A DNA stretch of 49,522 nucleotides, from NCBI RefSeq assembly GCF_013328205.1, contig NZ_JABULH010000011.1, positions 1-49,522 on the forward strand. The letters are read 5' to 3'. Shown here in pieces: positions 42,867 through 49,522 of the stretch. The DNA comes from Sphingomonas hominis. GTDB lineage: Bacteria; Pseudomonadota; Alphaproteobacteria; Sphingomonadales; Sphingomonadaceae. Under the pieces are notes generated by a model that saw only the letters and a list, made by a program, of their open reading frames with translations, was not told where the DNA came from and did not search any database. Both the position numbers and the translations under genes were made by a program. How positions within the stretch are numbered: the first letter of the stretch is position 1; every line of letters begins with the position of its first letter.

Positions 42867-43409
42867 TTATGGGTCGACTCTATGCGTCGACGACTCCAGC
42901 ATTCCAAAGGCATCCATCGGACAGTTGTAGCATCGCCTCTCGTCGCAGAGCCGGCATATCGTCAGCGCCGAGACAGCGTCGTCAGACATCTGCGCAAGTA
43001 TTGTCTCGGCAATACGTTCCAGCACGAGGCGGTCAGCATTCGAGACATGGCTAAGGATTTCGGATAAAGTCTCGTTTCTTCGTTGCAGGATCGCAGATAG
43101 GCGAGTCTCGCCTGCCTCAGTGAGCATCAGCGCTACTGCACGACGGTCCCGTAGCGCTTTGGATCGAACGGCGAACCCGGCTGCAACCAATCGATCGACA
43201 AGCCGCACCGTCCCCGCGTGGGACAAGCCTAGCACCCGTCCTAATTCGTCGATCGAAAGACCGGTCGCGTGACCGATGACGACGATCGCCGCGGTGGTTT
43301 CGCCACCGCCGGGTATCGTCGGGTCGAATGCCGCCTTCTTAATTCGATCGGTGATGCCCACTGCGAGGGCGCCGAACAGATTGACGAGCCGGTCCGAGAG
43401 TACGTTCAA
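42867..43409 (-). CDS. MarR-family regulator with C-terminal cysteine cluster
   Basis: This 180-aa protein has a MarR winged helix (GLSIDELGRVLGLSHAGTVRLVDRLVAAGFAVRSKALRDRRAVALMLTEAGE) and an unusual C-terminal tail with CRLCDERRCYNCPMD, four cysteines as CxxC-x4-CxxC. The tail could bind metal or act as a thiol redox switch (inference). The start appears to be TTG at 43409 with GAGG upstream. It is Tn-B cargo, divergent from the RclC-like gene, with palindromic half-sites in between, so it probably represses that gene. Confidence 0.85.
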   Translation of the reverse strand: MNVLSDRLVNLFGALAVGITDRIKKAAFDPTIPGGGETTAAIVVIGHATGLSIDELGRVLGLSHAGTVRLVDRLVAAGFAVRSKALRDRRAVALMLTEAGETRLSAILQRRNETLSEILSHVSNADRLVLERIAETILAQMSDDAVSALTICRLCDERRCYNCPMDAFGMLESSTHRVDP

Positions 43410-43431
43410 AGGGTTGCCTCATTCATTGCCG

Positions 43432-43456
43432 GCGCATAGTGTATGCGCAGCGCATA
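43432..43456. promoter_or_regulatory. probable MarR operator: alternating GCGCATA/TATGCGC half-sites
   Basis: GCGCATA (43432-43438), TATGCGC (43442-43448) and GCGCATA (43450-43456) alternate, giving a perfect 15-bp palindrome TATGCGCAGCGCATA plus an overlapping second dyad. It sits in the 104-bp divergent intergenic region. Confidence 0.7.
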
Positions 43457-43513
43457 TATCACGCCTGTCTAAGCATGAAGGCAGGTCATGCGCCATGATG
43501 AAAGCGAGGCACC

Positions 43514-43990
43514 ATGTTTTCGACATTACACATAGCTGAAAAGACGACCGGCTCTCGCGGGTCTCTCGCGTTGCTGCGCTGGGCGCTGGTGGTCATCTTT
43601 CTCTGGTTCGGTTGCATGAAATTCACGAGCTATGAAGCGATGGGCATCGCGCCATTGATGAAGAACAGTCCGATCATGAGCTGGATTCCGGCCGTTTTTG
43701 GGGTGCAGGGTGGAAGCTATTTTATAGGCACCGTCGAGCTCGCGACGGCCGCTGCGCTGATTATCGGTGCTTTCAACAAGACGGCCTCCGCTCTCGGCGC
43801 GGCGATGTCATGCCTGACTTATGCCGTGACACTGACGTTTTTCCTGAGCACGCCTGGCGTCGCCGAGCCGACCGCTGGCGGGTTCCCGGCGATTTCGGCC
43901 GGAACCGGACAGTTCCTGTTGAAGGACCTGGTGCTTCTTGCGGCATCAGCGTGCCTTCTACTTGCGTCCATACGGACAGCAGACGCGTGA
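43514..43990 (+). CDS. DUF417/YkgB (RclC-like) inner-membrane protein
   Basis: This 158-aa protein has four hydrophobic segments and the family motif LWFGCMKFTSYEAMGIAPLMKNSPIMSW, followed by GTVELATAAALIIGAFN and GQFLLKDLVLLAASACLLL. RclC/YkgB proteins belong to the DoxX-like superfamily and are linked to reactive chlorine or electrophile stress. It is Tn-B cargo with the divergent MarR gene, suggesting an oxidant- or electrophile-inducible module. Function is inferred from family and context. Confidence 0.87.
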   Translation: MFSTLHIAEKTTGSRGSLALLRWALVVIFLWFGCMKFTSYEAMGIAPLMKNSPIMSWIPAVFGVQGGSYFIGTVELATAAALIIGAFNKTASALGAAMSCLTYAVTLTFFLSTPGVAEPTAGGFPAISAGTGQFLLKDLVLLAASACLLLASIRTADA

Positions 43991-44033
43991 CGGCAAACAG
44001 GTGATAGGCGACGCTCCGGACCTGCGCTTTTGC

Positions 44034-44038
44034 CGAAC
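44034..44038. repeat. target duplication CGAAC, inner right copy
   Basis: Precedes the left end of transposon copy 2 and matches 6926-6930. Confidence 0.85.
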
Positions 44039-44064
44039 TGTCGGTTTTCAAAGTCGATGTCAGC
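44039..44064 (+). repeat. terminal inverted repeat, tniR-side end of copy 2
   Basis: Same as 3084-3109; starts TGTCGGTTTTC. Confidence 0.85.
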
Positions 44065-44101
44065 TATATGTCAGAGACGATGACAGCCACGACGTTACGG
44101 C

Positions 44102-44698
44102 TCATTCTGCGGCGTTGAGTGCGGGCGTGGTGGGTGCCTCGGTTTTGAGTGCAGCGAGTTCGCGGTAGAGAGTGGATCGGCCAAGCCCAAGCTGCTTCGC
44201 CGCCTGCGCCGGACGCACGCCGGCCTCGATCAGCTTGAGCGCCGACGCCAGCTTGTCGGCGTCGAGCGTAGGGCGTCCAGGCACTTTTCCCCGCGCGCGC
44301 GCCGCGGCGATGCCGTCGCGGGTGCGCTCGACGATCAGCCGGCGCTCGAAATGCGCGATGGCACCGAACACATGGAACACCAGCTCGCCTGCAGCCGAGG
44401 ATGTATCGAGCCGTTCCTCCAGCGAACGGAATGCGAGCCCGCGCGCCTTGAACATGTCGACGGTTTCCAGCAGCTCCTTGAGCGATCGGCCGAGGCGATC
44501 GAGCCGGACGACGCAGATGATATCGCCGGGTCGGCAGAAGCCAATCAGCTCGTTTAGGCCGGGCCGATCGAAGCTCTTGCCCGAGATCACATCGTCGAAC
44601 ACGCGGATCGCGCCCGCTTCGTCGCGCAACCGGCGACGCTGCACCTCCAGGTCCTGGTCGCTGGTGGAGACGCGGGCATAGCCCAGCACGTCCGGCAT
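44102..44698 (-). CDS. tniR: serine resolvase TniR, copy 2
   Basis: Same 198-aa resolvase as at 3147-3743 (nucleophile S11 in YARVSTSDQ, LDRLGRS, C-terminal helix-turn-helix). Being intact, it should be able to recombine the two direct res sites and release a circle carrying 40,955 bp. Confidence 0.93.
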   Translation of the reverse strand: MPDVLGYARVSTSDQDLEVQRRRLRDEAGAIRVFDDVISGKSFDRPGLNELIGFCRPGDIICVVRLDRLGRSLKELLETVDMFKARGLAFRSLEERLDTSSAAGELVFHVFGAIAHFERRLIVERTRDGIAAARARGKVPGRPTLDADKLASALKLIEAGVRPAQAAKQLGLGRSTLYRELAALKTEAPTTPALNAAE

Positions 44699-44730
44699 CG
44701 TGGTGTAACCCCTGTCCCTAATCCGCTCGG

Positions 44731-44844
44731 TTTGTGGACAAGCGGGCCGGCGCTCGCAAAATCGGGCGCCGACCGTCTCTAAATACTGTCCACAAACCCG
44801 CCGTGTCCAGAAAATCTGAACCGCATTTTGTGGACGATTTCTGG
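44731..44844. promoter_or_regulatory. res site of the Tn402-like element, copy 2
   Basis: Same inverted TTTGTGGACA/TGTCCACAAA and TGTCCAGAAA/TTTGTGGAC pairs as 3776-3889. Confidence 0.75.
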
Positions 44845-45144
44845 ATCGCAGCGGATTACCCAGCGCGCCGCCACCTTGGTTCGAGCATGGCAACGGGCGT
44901 CGGTCATGTTGCGGAGCCGGCGGATCGACTGACCGGTGCCGCTCGACAGGCGTTCCAGCAAGGCTTGGGGCGGATCGTCCGCGCAGCGGTCAAGATCGCC
45001 GACATTGCAGCCAAGGCCATATCGACAGAAGGTCGCTACACCCATGCCGTAGGTGTCGGCCAGTCTGCGGACGTAAGTGTCCAGCCTCTCCAACGGACGC
45101 GGTTGCGGATGCAGCGGCCAGCGCGGGCGCGGTAGGTCGCCCAT
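44779..45144 (-). CDS. tniQ: short TniQ-like transposition protein, copy 2
   Basis: Same 121-aa TniQ-like protein as at 3824-4189. That both copies share the shortened form shows the truncation preceded the duplication and that the short form did not prevent spread. Confidence 0.75.
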   Translation of the reverse strand: MGDLPRPRWPLHPQPRPLERLDTYVRRLADTYGMGVATFCRYGLGCNVGDLDRCADDPPQALLERLSSGTGQSIRRLRNMTDARCHARTKVAARWVIRCDPEIVHKMRFRFSGHGGFVDSI

Positions 45145-45154
45145 CAGCTCGACT

Positions 45155-46072
45155 TCATCGAACACGGGGGAAGGACGCTTCGAACAGGGCGCGCCGTTCG
45201 TCCGGCCCACGAAAGTCGCACCCTTCAAGCATCACGCGGTCGATCCGTTCGCGTCCATGCAGCAGCGCATGAACCGTCGCGGCAGTGAGCAAGGCCGCGA
45301 CCTCGCCGATCAGGCCGGTCGATCGGCGCAGCACCATACTGCGTATTTCAGGAGCGTCCGCCAACGCCGATCGTTCGCGCAAAGGCAACGCCCGCTCGAA
45401 ACTGGCGAGGAGGCGCGCGAACACACCGTCGTCCTGCCATGCCGGTAGCGGGATCGGCTCGAAGCGGTTCTCAAGCTGGTCATCGCTGCGCACCGCGATC
45501 TGAGCCTGTTTGGTGCCCAGGCCGACGATCGGGATGCGGAGCGTGTTGCCGAGAAAGCGGAGCATGTTCAGGAATTCGGCGCGGCGACGGTGCGTGCCGG
45601 CGAGCAGGTTGTGCAGCTCGTCCACGATCAGCACCCGCACCTCGACCGCGCGCAGAAGGTCGAGTGCATAGCGTTCGAGACGTTCGCCGGGGAGGTTGAA
45701 CGACACTGGCGCGTTGAGCGCCGTCAGGATCGCACCGTAGAAGCGTCGGACGCTTGGTTCGGTCGGCATCTGCATCACCACGACCGGCACGACTTCGCGC
45801 TGGCCGCACGAACTTGGTGACGGCGGATGCAGGCGCCGAAACTTCTCGGCGATCATGCTCTTGCCGTTATTAGTCGGCCCCACGATCAGCAGGTTGGGCG
45901 GCCGGACGCGGCCTGGCCCAAATCGGAAGGCGTCGTCGAGCCGCGCCAGGGCCGCTTCCGCGTGGGGATGAGCGATCCACCATTGGCCGTGCATATGCGC
46001 CAGGCGCTCCGACGATGGCAGGTCGGCGATAGGGCGGGCAGCGGGCGAGAGATGATCCGGCTCGCCCATCAT
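45155..46072 (-). CDS. tniB: TniB AAA+ ATPase, copy 2
   Basis: Same 305-aa ATPase as at 4200-5117, with Walker A GPTNNGKS and Walker B LIVDELHNLL. The start follows GAGGAG at the tniA stop. Confidence 0.92.
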   Translation of the reverse strand: MMGEPDHLSPAARPIADLPSSERLAHMHGQWWIAHPHAEAALARLDDAFRFGPGRVRPPNLLIVGPTNNGKSMIAEKFRRLHPPSPSSCGQREVVPVVVMQMPTEPSVRRFYGAILTALNAPVSFNLPGERLERYALDLLRAVEVRVLIVDELHNLLAGTHRRRAEFLNMLRFLGNTLRIPIVGLGTKQAQIAVRSDDQLENRFEPIPLPAWQDDGVFARLLASFERALPLRERSALADAPEIRSMVLRRSTGLIGEVAALLTAATVHALLHGRERIDRVMLEGCDFRGPDERRALFEASFPRVR

Positions 46073-46074
46073 GC

Positions 46075-47817
46075 TCACCACTCCTCTACATCGAAAGGCT
46101 CGGATGATGCCGTGCCATCGACCGCTCGCACAGGCCAAGGCGAAGCAGGTTCGCTCAACCGTGGGGCGGGATCGGTGATGACACGCAGCCCAAGCCGGCG
46201 GGCCTGATTGCGCCGGGTCGTGCGCGTCGCGGTTCGCGCTTGGACCTCGATCTCACGCATCTCCTCGATCCCGGCGAACAGTATGCCTTCGTCTATCTCA
46301 CTTTGCCGTTGGCGACGCAGGCGGGATCGGGCGAGACGGTGTTCCCATAGCGAGACGGGTGGCCGGGAAAGTTCACGGTAGCCGACTTCGAGATAGCCAC
46401 CGTCGTCGGGGTCGTGGACATAGATGCGGCTGAGGTCGCGGGGATCGCGGCGGATGAGTATGCGCCGGGGTGGTCCGTCCCGTTCAATCCAGGGCTTCAG
46501 CGCATCCGAAAAATAGTGGATGTGGTCGATCACTACCCCGTCGCGCCGCAAGGTCCGCCGGACCACAGGCAGAAAGTCGATCAGGAACGCGCGCGGATCA
46601 CGCGGCGACGGCGGTGCCAGTCCTTCGGTGGCAAGGGCGCGCACGCCTTCCTGATAGCGTTGTAATGGGGCTTCGCCGTCCAACCCGGCATGGGGACGCA
46701 GATGGTAGAGCTTGGCGATGGCGACGGCCAACCATCGTTCCAGCTCGGCGAGCGTCAGGCACGCGGCCTTGTCGCTGTCGTAGCGTCCACGCTGCATGAC
46801 GTTGGAGAAGGTCGTGCCGGGCAGGCCATGCACCAACTCCATCAGCGTGCCGATCACCCGTTCCACGACACCACCGACCTGCGGTCGCCCGAATGGTCGC
46901 CAGTCGATCGTGATGTCGTGCTGGGCGCAGCCGCGTTCCAGAGCTTCGGAGTGGAACTCGGCGGCATTGTCCACGCCGATCTGCCGGGGGCGTCCCATCA
47001 CCGGCCAGTCCGCATCGACCCCGATAGCTGTCAGCCACGACCGCTTGTCCGACGCGACATGCGCCAGGCACAGCCCGACGCTGGTAGCGGACGGTGCTTC
47101 CAGCGTCACGAGGAGGCCGGCGATGCAGCGGCTGAACACGTCGATTGCGACCGTCACCCAGGGGCGGCCGATCGGGCGGCGCTCGATCGGATCGACCAGG
47201 ATGAGGTCCACTGGCGTATGGTCTATCTGCACCACGTCGAGCGGCGCCTGGGCGGTCACGGTCGATCCCAGCACCGCTTCCGGAACAGCCACGTCACCGC
47301 GTCTACGCCGCTCTTCCTGCGACAAAGCCGCGATCCTGCGCCGGACGGTACTCGCCGATGGCGGGCGCACATGCTGGTCGCGGGCGCGCCGGCGAACCTC
47401 GACCACGATCTTCTCGGCCGACAGCCGCTGCGGCGTCAGGTACAGTTCGGCTACGGCATCGCGGATCAGGGCCTCGCGGCGCTCCTCGATCCGCCTCTTG
47501 CCGCGCCCGCCATCCGATCCGCTGCTGACCAGCGTGGTTACCGTACCGCCGCCCTCGCGGCATTTTCGGAGCAAGCGGTAAACCTGACGCTCGGACACGC
47601 CCAAGACGACTGCGGCTGCGCGGGCCTGCTCGCGGGGACAGGCCGGCAGCGCCGCCAGTGGCCGAAGCACCGCCGCACGTCGCTCTGCCTCCTGCCATGA
47701 CGGCCCGGGAACGAGGCTCAGGTCCGAAGCTGCTTCCGCCAACTGCCGACCTCCACTTCGAGGGAAGTGCAAGCTGCTGACATCGACTCCGATCACCAGC
47801 GACGCCGAGTGTGACAA
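46075..47817 (-). CDS. tniA: TniA DDE transposase, copy 2
   Basis: Same 580-aa transposase as at 5120-6862, with D199, D283 and E319 intact. Its promoter lies within the terminal 63 bp of the element. Confidence 0.94.
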   Translation of the reverse strand: MSHSASLVIGVDVSSLHFPRSGGRQLAEAASDLSLVPGPSWQEAERRAAVLRPLAALPACPREQARAAAVVLGVSERQVYRLLRKCREGGGTVTTLVSSGSDGGRGKRRIEERREALIRDAVAELYLTPQRLSAEKIVVEVRRRARDQHVRPPSASTVRRRIAALSQEERRRRGDVAVPEAVLGSTVTAQAPLDVVQIDHTPVDLILVDPIERRPIGRPWVTVAIDVFSRCIAGLLVTLEAPSATSVGLCLAHVASDKRSWLTAIGVDADWPVMGRPRQIGVDNAAEFHSEALERGCAQHDITIDWRPFGRPQVGGVVERVIGTLMELVHGLPGTTFSNVMQRGRYDSDKAACLTLAELERWLAVAIAKLYHLRPHAGLDGEAPLQRYQEGVRALATEGLAPPSPRDPRAFLIDFLPVVRRTLRRDGVVIDHIHYFSDALKPWIERDGPPRRILIRRDPRDLSRIYVHDPDDGGYLEVGYRELSRPPVSLWEHRLARSRLRRQRQSEIDEGILFAGIEEMREIEVQARTATRTTRRNQARRLGLRVITDPAPRLSEPASPWPVRAVDGTASSEPFDVEEW

Positions 47818-47854
47818 ACGCCGGCCCCGCTTAGCAAGCGTTCATTCGGCTTTC

Positions 47855-47880
47855 GCTGACATTGGCTTCGAAAACTGACA
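47855..47880 (-). repeat. terminal inverted repeat, tniA-side end of copy 2
   Basis: Same as 6900-6925; read inward starts TGTCAGTTTTC. Confidence 0.85.
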
Positions 47881-47885
47881 CCACG
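47881..47885. repeat. target duplication CCACG, outer right copy
   Basis: Follows the right end of copy 2 and matches 3079-3083. Together they mark the target site in the outer replicon. Confidence 0.85.
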
Positions 47886-47896
47886 AGGGCGGACGC

Positions 47897-47947
47897 TGTC
47901 GCAAATGTCTGTTGCTAATCAGCCGTGTTCCAATGCACATCTGCGAC
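47897..47947. promoter_or_regulatory. right part of the Tn-A res site (subsite III region)
   Basis: TGTCGCAAATG at 47897 and CATCTGCGACA ending at 47948 form an outer inverted pair, with an inner TGTTCC at 47926. It directly precedes, and touches, the tnpR start, as subsites near tnpR usually do. Joined to 2982-3083 without the insertion and one duplication, the tnpA-tnpR gap is about 164 bp. Confidence 0.65.
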
Positions 47948-48529
47948 ATGCTCCTCGGCTATGCGCGCGTATCTACCGACGATCAGGATCTCACGCTTCA
48001 AAAGACGGCACTGAAGGCGGCCGGATGCCGGCGGACATTCGAGGAGAAGGTGTCCGGCGCCAAGCGCGCCCGACCGGAACTCGACCGGATGCTGGAGCAG
48101 CTGCGCGACGACGACGTGGTTGTGGTCACCCGGCTCGATCGCCTAGCGCGGTCGACGCGCGACCTGCTCGACATCGCCGAGAAGCTGAACGAGGCGGGAG
48201 CGGGGCTGCGCTCGCTCGCCGAGCCCTGGGCCGACACGACCACGCCTGCGGGACGCATGGTGCTCACCGTGTTCGCCGGCATCGCGGAGTTCGAGCGCGA
48301 GCTGATCCACCAGCGTACCAGTTCCGGCCGCGCGGCAGCCATGGCGCGCGGCGTGAAGTTCGGGCGTAAGCCCAAGCTCACTCCGGACCAGATCGCGCTC
48401 GGACAGCGTCTCGTCGGCGAAGGCACATCGGTGCGCGAAGCGGCGAAGCTGCTGAAGTGTCATCATGCCACGCTCTATCGGGCGCTCAACCATCCGGCGC
48501 AGATGCCCGTACATCGCTCGACACGTTGA
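47948..48529 (+). CDS. tnpR: Tn3-family resolvase TnpR (element Tn-A)
   Basis: This 193-aa serine recombinase starts MLLGYARVSTDDQDLTLQ (nucleophile S9), has LDRLARSTRDLLDI, the E-helix region FAGIAEFERELIHQRTSSG, and a C-terminal helix-turn-helix (SVREAAKLLKCHHATLYRAL). It is the divergent partner of tnpA at 15-2981, separated from it by the inserted plasmid. An in-frame ATG five codons upstream (47933, MHICD) and a TTG at 47912 are alternatives; neither has a clear ribosome site. The insertion leaves the gene intact but removes the region beyond 47885 from its promoter. Confidence 0.92.
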   Translation: MLLGYARVSTDDQDLTLQKTALKAAGCRRTFEEKVSGAKRARPELDRMLEQLRDDDVVVVTRLDRLARSTRDLLDIAEKLNEAGAGLRSLAEPWADTTTPAGRMVLTVFAGIAEFERELIHQRTSSGRAAAMARGVKFGRKPKLTPDQIALGQRLVGEGTSVREAAKLLKCHHATLYRALNHPAQMPVHRSTR

Positions 48530-48549
48530 TTGAGGAGTAGGATTTCGCC

Positions 48550-49374
48550 ATGATCTTCGCGCTTCTACTAGCGGCAAGTTCGCCGAATTCCGCGCTGGAG
48601 GCGGAGCGGGCCTACTCGGAAGCTGTACTTGCCAGTGGCCGTCAGGCAGCGGCACGCAGTTTCGGTCCACAAAGCGACCCCTGGCCAATACAACATGCGC
48701 CCGAAACCGCGCGCTCTCCATCTGTGGCCAGCATGTTGCAAGCAGCCGAGAGTAGCCGAAGGTGGTGGCTCACAATGATGAGTGTCGAGAGCCATGCCGA
48801 GCGCAGACCCGAACTTGTCTTTCCGTCCTGTGATCCGAGCGGGTCGGCAGTTGTTATCGGCGGGCTGTACGATGGCGGAAATCGAGTTGGATCATATAAG
48901 ACGCTTTGGCGGAACAGTGCTGAGGGGTGGCGCTGGGAAATCGACGACTATCGTCGGGATGGATCGAAGGCATTAGCGGCAGAAAGTTTACAAGCGATCG
49001 AACCTGAGTGCTCGGCAAAACTCACCAATGAACAGCTCCAAATCCAAGCCGTTAGCGATGCGAAAGAGATCGCGTCTGTTTTGCGACAGGAGCAGGCCGG
49101 CAAACAGGTCGACTGGTTGGCTGTTCCAAGACGAAGCGTGGCCGAAGACGTTATCTTTGTCGGCAACGATGGCCGACGCATCCGCAGGCTCCCCGCCAAG
49201 CTGCCCATTCGGCGCATAGCGGGTGCGTTATCGTCCGGAAGCAGTTACGATGAAACGCTACGGTGGAGTAGCCGCGTCCTGGACGGGTCTGCACAAGCCC
49301 ATAGCTTTCAGATCACCCAGTGGCGCGGTCCCAAGAATGGATGGCAGATCGTCTACTACGAGCTCCGCGGGTGA
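48550..49374 (+). CDS. hypothetical exported protein
   Basis: This 274-aa protein starts MIFALLLAASSPNSALEAERAYSEAVLASGRQ, with a short hydrophobic leader that could be a signal peptide. A GAGGAG ribosome site lies upstream. The rest is soluble: MLQAAESSRRWWLTMMSVESHAERRPELVFPSCDPSGSAVVIGG, then GWRWEIDDYRRDGS, and WRGPKNGWQIVYYELRG at the end, a pattern seen in small periplasmic proteins of sphingomonads as far as I recall. I do not recognise a family. It starts 20 nt after tnpR and could be Tn-A cargo or DNA beyond the element. Confidence 0.65.
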   Translation: MIFALLLAASSPNSALEAERAYSEAVLASGRQAAARSFGPQSDPWPIQHAPETARSPSVASMLQAAESSRRWWLTMMSVESHAERRPELVFPSCDPSGSAVVIGGLYDGGNRVGSYKTLWRNSAEGWRWEIDDYRRDGSKALAAESLQAIEPECSAKLTNEQLQIQAVSDAKEIASVLRQEQAGKQVDWLAVPRRSVAEDVIFVGNDGRRIRRLPAKLPIRRIAGALSSGSSYDETLRWSSRVLDGSAQAHSFQITQWRGPKNGWQIVYYELRG

Positions 49375-49522
49375 AACATCACGAGAGGTGATCCGGTAAC
49401 TTCCAACTCGTCCAACCTCACAAACCCACGAAACTTAATATACTTTGCGGCAACGCTCAGGCCTTTGTTGACCATTTGTTCCGACTGCCGCTGTCCATAT
49501 GACAAACCTTGAGGTGCCCCCT
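49375..49522. other. right window edge, non-coding
   Basis: No gene is seen. The last bases read GAGGTGCCCCCT, so the reverse strand begins AGGGGGCACCTC, loosely like a Tn3-type GGGG end, but no partner repeat is visible to support this. Confidence 0.3.

Larger units (their letters stand above)
44039..47880 (-). mobile_element. Tn402/Tn5053-like transposon, copy 2
   Basis: Second direct copy of the element at 3084-6925, with all four tni genes and both ends at an exact offset of 40,955 bp; no difference was seen where compared. The left flank is CGAAC and the right flank CCACG, the reverse of copy 1. Direct orientation with intact res and tniR means the intervening plasmid should be excisable. 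Confidence 0.93.

Noticed and set aside
49511-49522. AGGGGGCACCTC (reverse strand) as a Tn-A terminal repeat
   Set aside because: The opposite end of Tn-A is outside the window, so the match cannot be tested.
1-49522. tRNA, rRNA, riboswitch or integron gene cassettes with attC sites
   Set aside because: No tRNA-like cloverleaf, rRNA sequence, IntI gene or attC-like array was seen; the Tn402-like element carries no integron.

Overview
The window reads as DNA from an alphaproteobacterium, most likely a sphingomonad. It is GC-rich, carries an RPA-family plasmid initiator, a TrwC-like relaxase of sphingomonad type and HWE-family kinases. The species call is inference. Nearly everything here is plasmid or transposon DNA; no rRNA, tRNA or housekeeping gene is visible.

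The architecture is a fused replicon. Two copies of a 3,842-bp Tn402/Tn5053-like transposon (tniA-tniB-tniQ-res-tniR) lie in direct orientation at 3084-6925 and 44039-47880, offset by 40,955 bp, and match wherever I compared them. The 5-bp flanks are crossed: CCACG-[copy 1]-CGAAC ... CGAAC-[copy 2]-CCACG. This is the signature of a cointegrate, or of recombination between two pre-existing copies. A circular plasmid of about 41 kb (6926-44038 plus one copy) is fused into a second replicon. The target was the intergenic res region of a divergent Tn3-family transposon, here called Tn-A (tnpA 15-2981, tnpR 47948-48529). The copy on the plasmid had itself entered next to the tnpR of another Tn3-family element, Tn-B.

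Plasmid part, left to right: 6926-10616 is the right half of Tn-B (res, tnpR, tnpA, right inverted repeat). Its left half lies at 42814-44038 and carries a MarR regulator and an RclC/DUF417-like membrane protein. Tn-B split a PAS-PAS-PAS-HisKA-HATPase-REC hybrid kinase gene, whose halves (10617-11978 and 41464-42813) rejoin in frame when the transposon and one 6-bp duplication are removed. 12405-19457 is a defence island: a truncated AAA ATPase, a type II restriction-modification pair, a serine recombinase, a Thoeris locus (SIR2-SLOG ThsA, TIR-like ThsB, second TIR protein) and an orphan Phd-like antitoxin. 19508-26108 is the mobilisation region (MobF relaxase, membrane accessory protein, small membrane proteins, two XRE regulators). 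26562-28709 is the replication and partition block (five iterons, repA, a small partner, parA, three parS-like sites). 28875-30992 holds an emfourin-like gene and an IS1182-family element. 31080-38548 is an RND efflux operon (MFP, pump, outer-membrane channel, OmpR-type regulator, sensor kinase) with a divergent DUF347 membrane protein. 39662-41459 is an HWE kinase and its single-domain response regulator.

The plasmid part therefore has replication, partition, mobilisation, phage defence and efflux functions but no visible type IV secretion system, so it looks mobilisable rather than self-transmissible. The outer replicon is visible only as Tn-A plus a hypothetical exported protein at the right edge.
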